A stretch of DNA of 59,054 bases from contig JAQBPE010000085.1 in NCBI GenBank assembly GCA_028287685.1, positions 1-59,054 on the forward strand, given 5' to 3'. The position numbers and the translations under genes were made by a program. Origin of the DNA: Cyanobacteria bacterium RYN_339 (GTDB taxonomy: Bacteria > Cyanobacteriota > Sericytochromatia > S15B-MN24 > JAQBPE01). Within the stretch, counting starts at the first letter, position 1; every line of letters begins with the position of its first letter. A model generated the notes under the pieces. The model ran no database searches, was not told the DNA's origin, and saw nothing but the letters and a program-made list of their open reading frames with translations. Of this stretch, positions 38,699 through 46,633 are shown piece after piece.

Positions 38699-38887
38699 AT
38701 GAGAATCGACACTTCGATCCCAACCCCAGCCAACTACACGCCCGCCCAGGCTCCTGCCACGGCGAAGGTCCCCGACATCCGTGTCAGCTTTGACCCGGTG
38801 ATGCGGGAAGACATGAGCAGCAAGGGCATGCTCAGTTGGATGCAACGGCAGCTGGGCGTCGGCGCACAGGTCGACCTGCGGGTCTAG
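38699..38887 (+). CDS. Small hypothetical protein
   Basis: 62 aa MRIDTSIPTPANYTPAQAPATAKVPDIRVSFDPVMREDMSSKGMLSWMQRQLGVGAQVDLRV; isolated, no overlapping better ORF. Confidence 0.45.
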   Translation: MRIDTSIPTPANYTPAQAPATAKVPDIRVSFDPVMREDMSSKGMLSWMQRQLGVGAQVDLRV

Positions 38888-38910
38888 ATTCCGCAACGCG
38901 CGGGCGGTGA

Positions 38911-38960
38911 TATAATGTCCCGCCCGTCCCAACGCCCCGACGGCCCCCGTCGGGGCGTTG
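38911..38960 (+). promoter_or_regulatory. Candidate -10 (TATAAT, 38911-38916) followed by perfect 14-bp hairpin (38930-38960) in the lgt leader
   Basis: CAACGCCCCGACGG-CCC-CCGTCGGGGCGTTG; 14 of 14 pairs, 3-nt loop, no T-tract after it. Confidence 0.6.
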
Positions 38961-38980
38961 CTGTTGCCAAGGAATAAACC

Positions 38981-39817
38981 GTGATCACCTACCCGCAGAT
39001 CGACCCCGTCCTGATCCACGCCGGCCCCTTGCAGATCCGGTGGTACGGGCTGATGTACATCATGGGGTTCATGCTGGGCTACCAGATCCTGCGTAAGCGC
39101 AGCGCCGAAACCAAGCTGAACTTCGACCAGACCGTCCTGATGGACTTCGCCTTCTACCTCTTCGTGGGCGTGTTGCTGGGCGGGCGCATCGGCTACATCT
39201 TGTTCTACAACCCCGTCATGTTCCTCAAGAACCCGATGGAGATGGCGGCGCTCTGGCACGGCGGCATGTCGTTCCACGGCGGCATGATCGGCACGATCCT
39301 CAGCGGCTGGTTCTTCTGCTACCAGAAGAAGGTCTCCTTCTACCGGCTGGCCGACACCGTGATCCCCGCCATCCCCGTGGGCCTGGGGCTGGGCCGCCTG
39401 GGCAACTTCATCAACGGCGAGCTGTGGGGCCGCGAAACCAACGTGCCCTGGGCGATGATCTTCCCGCAGGACATCTCCGGCCACCCGCGCCACCCGTCGC
39501 AACTCTACGAGTTCGTCATGGAAGGCGTGCTGCTCTTCGCCATCTTGTGGATCGGGCGCCGGTTCAACCTGCCCAAGGGCAACCTGTTCTGGCTCTTCAT
39601 CACGTTCTACGGCCTGTTCCGCCTGATCGGCGAGCAGTTCCGCGAGCCGGACGCCCAGCTGATGTACCTGCTGCCGAACATGCTGCCCAACGTCACCGCG
39701 GGCATGGTGCTGAGCCTGCCGATGTTCGTGGGCGGCCTGGTCATGTTCGTGCTAGGCTACTCCTCCCGCTGGCGTCGGGCCTCGGCGCCGGTGCAGCCGG
39801 CCGAAGCGGCCGTGTGA
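38981..39817 (+). CDS. lgt: Prolipoprotein diacylglyceryl transferase
   Basis: IRWYGLMYIMGFMLGY; LLGGRIGYILFYNP; GGMSFHGGMIG; GRLGNFINGELWGRET; RHPSQLYEFVMEGVLLF. Confidence 0.97.
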   Translation: MITYPQIDPVLIHAGPLQIRWYGLMYIMGFMLGYQILRKRSAETKLNFDQTVLMDFAFYLFVGVLLGGRIGYILFYNPVMFLKNPMEMAALWHGGMSFHGGMIGTILSGWFFCYQKKVSFYRLADTVIPAIPVGLGLGRLGNFINGELWGRETNVPWAMIFPQDISGHPRHPSQLYEFVMEGVLLFAILWIGRRFNLPKGNLFWLFITFYGLFRLIGEQFREPDAQLMYLLPNMLPNVTAGMVLSLPMFVGGLVMFVLGYSSRWRRASAPVQPAEAAV

Positions 39818-39824
39818 AGAAACA

Positions 39825-39853
39825 TTGTCCATTGTGAAGAAGCGTCGTATAAT
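39825..39853 (+). promoter_or_regulatory. Sigma70-type promoter for response regulator gene
   Basis: TTGTCC - 17 bp - TATAAT, about 52 nt upstream of ATG 39905. Confidence 0.65.
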
Positions 39854-39904
39854 GCGAGCGTTGGCCCAAGTCGGGTCGTCGCGTAACCCGGGGGTTCACT
39901 CCAC

Positions 39905-40270
39905 ATGAAAAAAATCCTTGTCGTCGAAGATGAAGTAACCAATCAAGAAGTGGCGGAGGTCATCCTCAAGAATCAGGGATTTGTCACCTTCGTCGCCAGC
40001 AACGGGAAGGAAGGCATCGAGAAAGCCATTAGCGAGCAGCCCGACCTGATCCTGATGGACATCCTGATGCCCGTCCTGGACGGCCTCTCCGCTACGGAAA
40101 TCCTCAAGAAGGACGACCGCACGCGCCACATCCCGATCGTCGCCGTGACGGCCAAGGCCTCGAACACGGATCGCCGCGAGGCCGAAACCGCCGGATGTGA
40201 CGGGTTCCTGACCAAGCCTTTCCGGAACCGGACCCTGGTGGAAGTCGTCCGCCAGTTCCTGCCCGAATAG
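39905..40270 (+). CDS. Single-domain response regulator (CheY-like receiver)
   Basis: MKKILVVEDEVTNQEV...DLILMDILMPVLDG...IPIVAVTAKA...GFLTKPF. Confidence 0.95.
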   Translation: MKKILVVEDEVTNQEVAEVILKNQGFVTFVASNGKEGIEKAISEQPDLILMDILMPVLDGLSATEILKKDDRTRHIPIVAVTAKASNTDRREAETAGCDGFLTKPFRNRTLVEVVRQFLPE

Positions 40271-40282
40271 CCAAAGCTTCGA

Positions 40283-40315
40283 AGACCCCCCGCCAGCTTG
40301 GCGGGGGGTCTTTCT
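40283..40315 (+). terminator. Rho-independent terminator of response regulator gene; intron insertion target
   Basis: AGACCCCCCGCC-AGCTT-GGCGGGGGGTCT-TTCT, 12-bp perfect stem. Confidence 0.92.
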
Positions 40316-40555
40316 GTGTGCGCCCGGCACGGGCGCGGACTCGGAGGTGAAAGTCCTCTGCGGGGGGTGGTCCCCCTAACCGCTAGCCAAAGGCAAGGGC
40401 GTCACCGCGAGGTGGGGTCTGAAGGAAGCCCGGGGCAAAGCCTCGACCCGAGGCACACGAACCTGGTAACCAGGCCATCCAGACCGGACGAGCGGGCATA
40501 GTGTCGCGAAGTCCACGGGACCAAGGGGCTGGATGGTGCACCAGGCGGGTGCGAG

Positions 40556-42134
40556 GTGAAAGTCCGCGTTCTTACCCGGGGAGATCTCCCGGTGGTCGGT
40601 CGAGGACCGACAACGCCCGTCGAGAGGCGGGTGTCGAACCAGGAGAAGTCAGCAGAGGTCGTAGTACCCGAGGGGTCGCTCCCCGGAGGGAAGGGCCGAA
40701 CGTCAGTCAGGGAACCGACAGTGGAAGGCTCGACGGAATCGTATAGACAGCTGAAATTGCCATTTGGCGAGCCGGAGCGGGGGGTAGGGGTGAAGCCCCA
40801 AGAGCCCGTGACGGTGCCGAGCGATACCGCGGCGCCCCTACAAGAAGAACCCGACGCAACCGAATCAGCCCTGCTGGAGCAGGTGCTGGACCGAGAAAAC
40901 CTGCTTCGGGCGTTGAAGCGCGTCAAGGCCAACCGGGGAGCGCCCGGAATCGACGGCATGACGGTCATGGAGCTACCAAAATATCTTTTGGAAGCCTGGC
41001 CTGCCATCCGCGAGGCGTTGCGCGCGGGCACCTACCGACCGCAGGCCGTCAGGCGGGTCGAAATTCCGAAACCCGGAGGCGGCGTGCGGCTGTTGGGAAT
41101 TCCCACGGCGCTCGACAGGCTTATTCAACAGGCAATGGCCCAGGTTCTGGGGCCACTCTTCGACCCGTCCTTTTCCGACCATAGCTATGGCTTCCGCCCC
41201 GGACGAAGCGCCCACCAGGCCGTGCAAGCGGCCCGCGGCCCGGGCGTTCATCCAGGAGGGGAGGCGCTTCGTGGTGGATGTGGACCTCGCGCGGTTCTTT
41301 GACCGCGTGAACCACGACATCCTCATGGCGCGGGTAGCGCGGAAGGTGAAGGACAAGCACGTGCTCAAGCTCGTACGGGCCTACCTCGAATCCGGGGTCA
41401 TGGTCGACGGGGTGCACGTCCGGACGGAGGAGGGGACGCCGCAAGGCGGTCCGCTCTCGCCGCTCCTGGCGAACATCCTGCTCGACGATCTGGACAAGGA
41501 GCTCGAAGGGCGCGGGCACACGTTCTGCCGCTACGCCGACGACTGCAACATCTATGTTCGCAGCCGCCGCGCGGGCGAGCGGGTGATGGAGAGCGTGAAA
41601 CGGTTCTTGCAAGAGCGCTTGCGGTTGGTCGTCAACGAGGAAAAGAGCGCGGTGGATCGCCCGTGGAAGCGGAAGTTTCTAGGCTTCAGCTTCACCCACG
41701 GGAAGGACACCACGCGCATCCGCATTGCGACCCCGTCACTCGCCCGCGCGAAGACCCGTATCCGGCAACTAACCTGGCGCTGGAAGGGCCAATCCATGGA
41801 CCGGACGATGACCGACCTCAACGCGTATCTGCGCGGTTGGGGGAACTACTTCGCGCTGACCCAGGCGCCCAGACCTCTTTCGGATCTGGACGAGTGGGTG
41901 AGGCGGAGGCTACGGGCCATCGTCTGGCACCAGTGGAAGAAACCCAAGGCCCGCGCCCGCAACATGATCCGCCTGGGTATCCCGGCGAACAAGGCGTGGG
42001 AGTGGGCCTACTCCGGCAAGAAGGCCTGGAGGATCAGCGGTTCGGCGCCCTTACACAGAGCCCTGGGCAACGCCTATTGGCGTGCCCAGGGGCTTGTGAG
42101 TCTAAAAGAGCTGCAACGCGCGCGTTATAGCTGA
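40556..42134 (+). pseudogene. Group II intron reverse transcriptase/maturase, frameshifted
   Basis: N-part (40556-41302) ...NRGAPGIDGMTV...YGFRPGRSAHQAVQAAR; C-part (ORF 41187-42134) ARAFIQEGRRFVVDVDLARFFDRVNHDIL...GTPQGGPLSPLLANILLDDLD...RYADDCNIYV...LRGWGNYF. Frames join on removing one copy of CGGCCCG (41229-41242). Exact start uncertain. Confidence 0.92.
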
Positions 42135-42135
42135 T

Positions 42136-42172
42136 GAACCGCCGGATGCGGACCCGCACGTCCGGTGGTGTG
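42136..42172 (+). ncRNA. Group II intron domain V (catalytic hairpin)
   Basis: GAACCGCCGGATGCGGACCCGCACGTCCGGTGGTGTG folds like D5 and sits just after the RT stop. Confidence 0.75.
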
Positions 42173-42211
42173 AGAGGGGAGGGGGCGACCCCCTCCCCTA
42201 CTCTATGGCGG

Positions 42212-43042
42212 TTATAGGGGCTGGTCTTCGGGTGGGCGCTGCATCGTGATCACGCGCGGCAGCAGGGGCTCCACGTCCGGCGAGGCCGGCGGGGGCGCCT
42301 GGCCCGGCCAATAACCGCCGCGGTGGAAGGCCGCGAGGCCCAGCCCCAGCATGACGATGGAGCCGGCCGCGACCCACCCGAGGTGCGTTTCCACGCCCGT
42401 TCCCAGGTTCGCGACCACCAGGCCCCAGCTGTTGTTCAAGGCATGCGCCAGGGTGCTGGCCCACAGCGAGCCGCTGCGCCAGAACAGCAGGCCGAACCAG
42501 GCGCCCATCAGCAACCGCGGCACGAAGCCCACCGTCTCGGCGTGGATGAACGAGAAGACCGCGGCCGCTACCAAAATGCCCCAACGCACGCCGAGGCGCG
42601 CCACGGCCGCCTGTTGCACCATGCCGCGGAAGATCAGCTCTTCCGCCAGCGCCGGCAGCAGGGCGATCGCGATCCAGATCCCCACGAAGGCGGGTCCGCT
42701 GCCGGCCACCAAGGCCCCGGGGGTGCCGGAGCCGTGCACGCGCATGTGCATGCCGATGGCCACCTGCATCAGGGCCAACAGCACGTAAACGGGCAACGAG
42801 CAGCAAGCCACGCCGATCGCGAACCAGCGCGAGAGCGGCTGGTAAGGGGGATCGCCGGGCGCCCCGGCGGTGGGCCGGTAGAACGCCACCAACGCGGGCA
42901 CGCCGATGGCCAACGAGGTGATCACGGAGGCCCAGGTCACGGGCGTCTCGCCGGTGTTGTACAGCGCCGCCAGCGCGGTCGCGCCCATCAACAGGCCCGC
43001 GCCGAGCGCGCCTGCCGCGCGTCCCGGCGACGGCGCGTTCAT
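42212..43042 (-). CDS. CPBP-family intramembrane metalloprotease (CAAX/Abi)
   Basis: LAEELIFRGMVQQAAV, FSFIHAETVGFVPRLLMGAWFGLLFWRSGSLWASTLAHALNNSWG. Confidence 0.93.
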   Translation of the reverse strand: MNAPSPGRAAGALGAGLLMGATALAALYNTGETPVTWASVITSLAIGVPALVAFYRPTAGAPGDPPYQPLSRWFAIGVACCSLPVYVLLALMQVAIGMHMRVHGSGTPGALVAGSGPAFVGIWIAIALLPALAEELIFRGMVQQAAVARLGVRWGILVAAAVFSFIHAETVGFVPRLLMGAWFGLLFWRSGSLWASTLAHALNNSWGLVVANLGTGVETHLGWVAAGSIVMLGLGLAAFHRGGYWPGQAPPPASPDVEPLLPRVITMQRPPEDQPL

Positions 43043-43857
43043 CGCGCGACCGCCATGATGGCGGCCTGCATGCGGCCGGTGCGGCCCTGGTCACGGCGCC
43101 AGGAGAAGTAGTGGTCTGCGTCGCAGCTGGTGCAGGCGTGGCTGACGAAGACGTTCTCCGCGCGCAGGCCGAAGGCCAGGAGCTGGTCCCGGTTGGCGGC
43201 GAAGAGGTCGACATGCGGCTTGGGACGGGCGTCACGCACGATCGCGCGTTCCCAGCCGGGCCACCCCTGGGCGGCGATCGCCGCCGCCACTTCCTCGCCC
43301 ACTTCGAAGCAACAAGGCCCGATCGCGGGCCCGATCGCCGCGCGCAGCCGCGCCGGATCGCCGCCCAGCTCGTCCACCATGCGCTGCGCGGCGTTCATGA
43401 CGACGCGTGCCACGGTGCCGCGCCAGCCCGCATGCACGGCCCCCACCGCGCCCGTGCCCGGATCATGCAGGAGGATCGGCGTGCAATCCGCGGTGTAGAT
43501 GCCGATCGGCAGGCCGGGCGTGGCGGAGACGATCGCGTCGCCATAGAGGGTCTCCTGGGCGCGTTGGGCAACCGCCTGCACGTCGCCCCCGTGAATTTGG
43601 TGCATGCCCTGGATCGGGCCGGTCATGCCGAGCGCCGTTGCCCAGGCGGCGCGGTTCCGCCGCACGGTCGCTTCGTCGTCGCCCGCGGAAACGCCCAGGT
43701 TGAGGGCCGCGAACGGACCCTCGCTCTCGCCGCCGCGGCGGGTCGAGAAGCCGTGAGGCGTGCCCAGGGGCGGGCACGCCAACCATGTGACCCCGTTGGG
43801 GGCTGTTTCCAGGCGAAAGGGCTCGTTCATCATGACCAAGGGGGTGACCTGGTCCAT
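43039..43857 (-). CDS. pgeF: Polyphenol oxidase/YfiH-family (peptidoglycan editing factor PgeF-like)
   Basis: GFSTRRGGESEGPFAALNLG; TADCTPILL; GAVHAGWRGTVARVV; IGPAIGPCCFEVGEEV; CTSCDADHYFSWRRDQGRTGRM. Confidence 0.93.
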   Translation of the reverse strand: MDQVTPLVMMNEPFRLETAPNGVTWLACPPLGTPHGFSTRRGGESEGPFAALNLGVSAGDDEATVRRNRAAWATALGMTGPIQGMHQIHGGDVQAVAQRAQETLYGDAIVSATPGLPIGIYTADCTPILLHDPGTGAVGAVHAGWRGTVARVVMNAAQRMVDELGGDPARLRAAIGPAIGPCCFEVGEEVAAAIAAQGWPGWERAIVRDARPKPHVDLFAANRDQLLAFGLRAENVFVSHACTSCDADHYFSWRRDQGRTGRMQAAIMAVAR

Positions 43858-43886
43858 TATACGCGCGCCGCGCCCCGTTGACGTTG

Positions 43887-44630
43887 CTAAAGCGTGAACT
43901 TGTCCGAAGAGATGGTCGGGTTCAGGTTCAGCTTCGTGAACTTGCGGGTGTGGATCACCTGGCCGCGCTCCGTCATCTCGAAGTAAACCGGCAGGTTCCG
44001 GGCGTCGAGCGTGACGCGCATCGCGTCGATGCCGGGGTACTTCGCCGGCTTTGCCAACTCCAGGGTGTTGGCCTTGCCGGTGGCCAGCTTCAACGCGGCC
44101 GGGTTCGCCAGCAACACGCCGACCTGGGTGGCGTAGTCGGTCTGGTCCAGCGTATAGCCGCGCACGGACTTCGAGCGGGCGTCATCCAGGGTGCCGTCCA
44201 GCTTCACGAAGGAGAGGGCGCCGCCCGGGCGCGAGCTGATCTTGCGGGTGCGGGTGCTGAAGACGGACTTGCTGCCCTTCTTGATCGCTTCCGTGGCGTC
44301 CGAAACTTCCAGGCGGTAGCTGCCGGGCTTCTGGAACCAGACGTCGACCTTGGCGATCTCCGTCTCGCTGCCGTTCTTCTCCCAGAAATCGTAGTGACCG
44401 CTCAGCGACTTCACGCCGCCCCAGGCGGCCTGGAAGGCCTGCACCAGTTGGGCCGCGTTGCCGGCAGCGGGACCGCCGGGGACGTTCGGCTGCGGGATGG
44501 TCGGGCCGGTCGGCAGGGAGGGGGTGGTGCCGCCATCGCTGCCGGTGTCCAGCGAAGCATGGTTCCCGGAGGAACCACAACCGGTGGCAACCAGCGCCAC
44601 GAGCGCGATGAAGGGAAGCAAACGGCTCAT
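43887..44630 (-). CDS. LolA-like lipoprotein
   Basis: ATG 44630 MSRLLPFIALVALVATGCGSSG lipobox; LVQAFQAAWGGVKSLSGHYDFWEKNGSETEIAKVDVWFQKPGSYRLEV resembles LolA-type folds. Confidence 0.7.
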   Translation of the reverse strand: MSRLLPFIALVALVATGCGSSGNHASLDTGSDGGTTPSLPTGPTIPQPNVPGGPAAGNAAQLVQAFQAAWGGVKSLSGHYDFWEKNGSETEIAKVDVWFQKPGSYRLEVSDATEAIKKGSKSVFSTRTRKISSRPGGALSFVKLDGTLDDARSKSVRGYTLDQTDYATQVGVLLANPAALKLATGKANTLELAKPAKYPGIDAMRVTLDARNLPVYFEMTERGQVIHTRKFTKLNLNPTISSDKFTL

Positions 44631-44808
44631 CGGGGAGCTCCTTATAGTAAAGAAGTTGTTAAATCTGGTCAGGGGTTTGGTTAAATGCCTATCGAGGAAA
44701 TCCGTCCGGACTTGCTTACTTCTGTTCAGGATGGTTAAGGAAAGATTTAGCCATTGCAAAGCTATGATTAAATGGCTTAACATACGAGGGCGTCCCCCAG
44801 GAGGAACC

Positions 44809-46080
44809 ATGGCCAACCATCGCTTCGTCGCCCCTGCCCTCGCCGCCGCCGTTATCTTGGCTGGTTGTGCCCACCCCGTCACCTCGACGGGTACGATCAA
44901 GGCCGCCACGTCGGCCGCCGCGAAGCTGGCCGCCAGCCGCTTCCCCGTCGGTGACTACGACAACGGCGGGGCTTCGCGCCGCCTGATGGTGGTCAAGTTG
45001 GCCGGTCGCGAGCTGCCTTTGGCGCTGACCCGCCAGACCCGCGGCGGCCCGCGCGTCGTGCAGCGCATCCCCCAATTGGGCGTGGTGGTGGTCGAGATCG
45101 GCCCCGGCCTGGACGTGGCGGACGCCGTGGCGGACTTCAAGATCGACCGCGCCGTGCGCTACGCGGAGCCGGTGAACCTCGTGACCCTCGAGCGCGAGGT
45201 CAACGACCCGCGCGCCGGCGAGCAGTACGCCACCCAGATCACGCACGTCCGCGAGGCGTGGGACGTGCAGATGGGCACGCCCAACACCGTCGTCTGCATC
45301 ATCGACTCCGGCATCGACGTGGGCCACCCGGATCTCAAGGCCAAGATCGTGCCCGAGAGCTACAACGTGCTGGACCACAACAACAAGCCGAACGACGACC
45401 ACGGCCACGGGACCCACTGCGCGGGCATCGCGGCCGCGCTGGCCGACAACAACGAGGGCGGCACGGGCGTGGCGCCCGGCGTCGGCCTGATGTCCGTGAA
45501 GGTGTTGGACGCCGCCGGCCGCGGCAACGACGCGTCGATCGCGGAAGGCATCGTGTACGCCGCCGATCATGGCGCCAAGGTCGCCTCGATGAGCCTGGGC
45601 CTCTACAAGCGCTCCAAGGTGATCGAGGACGCGCTGCAGTATGCCTTGGACCACGACGTCGTGCTGGTAGCCTCCGCCGGCAACAACAACGCGGAGAACG
45701 ACCCCACCACGGCGCCGCACCTGCCCTCCACCTACCCCGGCGTGATCGAGGTGGCCGCGACCGATGGCAAGGATCAGAAGGCGTCGTTCTCGAACTTCGG
45801 CAAGACGGTCTCCGTGGCCGCCCCTGGCGTCGACATCCTCTCGACCTTGCCCACCTACGACGTGGGCCGGCCGCTGAGCTACGGCAAGATGAGCGGGACC
45901 TCGATGGCCTCGCCCTTCGTAGCCGGCCTGGCGGGCCTGGTGCGCAGCCAGTTCCCAGAGCTGAACCGCGAGCAGGTGCGCGCGCGCATCGAGGCTTCGG
46001 CGGACGACCTGGGCACGCCGGGCATCGACAAGGTCTTCGGCCACGGCCGCGTCAACGGCTTCAAGGCCGTTACCCCGTAG
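44809..46080 (+). CDS. Subtilisin-like serine protease (S8), lipoprotein
   Basis: ATG 44809 with AGGAGGAACC; lipobox LAGCAH; CIIDSGIDVGHPDL, HGHGTHCAGIAAA, GKMSGTSMASPFVAG. Confidence 0.95.
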   Translation: MANHRFVAPALAAAVILAGCAHPVTSTGTIKAATSAAAKLAASRFPVGDYDNGGASRRLMVVKLAGRELPLALTRQTRGGPRVVQRIPQLGVVVVEIGPGLDVADAVADFKIDRAVRYAEPVNLVTLEREVNDPRAGEQYATQITHVREAWDVQMGTPNTVVCIIDSGIDVGHPDLKAKIVPESYNVLDHNNKPNDDHGHGTHCAGIAAALADNNEGGTGVAPGVGLMSVKVLDAAGRGNDASIAEGIVYAADHGAKVASMSLGLYKRSKVIEDALQYALDHDVVLVASAGNNNAENDPTTAPHLPSTYPGVIEVAATDGKDQKASFSNFGKTVSVAAPGVDILSTLPTYDVGRPLSYGKMSGTSMASPFVAGLAGLVRSQFPELNREQVRARIEASADDLGTPGIDKVFGHGRVNGFKAVTP

Positions 46081-46097
46081 CCCCGAAGAGTTGATCT

Positions 46098-46132
46098 GAC
46101 GGCCCTCCCGGTTGGGAGGGCCGTCGTTTTTT
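46098..46132 (+). terminator. Rho-independent terminator of S8 protease gene
   Basis: GACGGCCCTCCC-GGTT-GGGAGGGCCGTC-G-TTTTTT. Confidence 0.95.
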
Positions 46133-46144
46133 GGCTATCGCAAT

Positions 46145-46452
46145 GATCTGGATCGGCAATACATAACAACTGCATCCAGATCCGATCTGGTGATCGGCTT
46201 CCGGTTTTATGTTTAAATGGATCTGGATCGGACAATCATCGATCTGAATCCCGGTTCAGATCTTTAAACTTACATAATGCATCATCAGATCAAATCGAAG
46301 CTGTGTTATGTTATTGATCAAGCAGGACCTGGATCTCACCCGTTCACGCTGCCATCGCAAGACGGCATTATGTAGCTAGATCCGCATTGTATCTTGATCA
46401 CAGAAGCTCTGAATTCGAGCGATCGTGGTCACAAGGTCCACTCCAACCGATC
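46145..46452. repeat. GATC-dense intergenic element with TTATGT-N-GATC composite motifs and dyads
   Basis: 16 GATC sites in 308 bp; five TTATGT/ACATAA; 12-bp direct repeat GATCTGGATCGG (46145, 46220); dyads CCAGATC-C-GATCTGG, CCGATC-TGGT-GATCGG, GATCTGAA-TCCCGG-TTCAGATC. Confidence 0.85.
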
Positions 46453-46633
46453 GGGGGAACCCAATTAGGACGCGCTTCTAACGTGGGTATCCGAAAAGCC
46501 TTGATGGTGTGTTAAAGCGCACGGTCAGCCAGTTCCCGGCGATGCTACGATGATTCTGTTAGTTGAAACGGCCTTCCCAATCTGCCACTCCACCTAACGC
46601 CTCTAATGTAAAAACCGGGAAAGGATTCTCCGA

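Larger units (their letters stand above)
40316..42206 (+). mobile_element. Group II intron, class C-like
   Basis: 5' GTGTGCGCCC (GUGYG) immediately after a terminator; intron-encoded RT without HNH; domain V at about 42136; domain VI stem GAGGGGAGGGGG/CCCCCTCCCC(TA)CTC with bulged A 42200 and 3' end ...CTCTAT 42206. Confidence 0.9.

Noticed and set aside
46207-46220. Canonical dif site
   Set aside because: TTATGTTTAAAT resembles a XerD arm, but no XerC arm with 6-bp spacing precedes it.
46145-46452. Confident oriC call
   Set aside because: GATC clustering is striking, but I see no DnaA-box consensus (TTATCCACA), no AT-rich 13-mer tract and no dnaA/dnaN neighbour.
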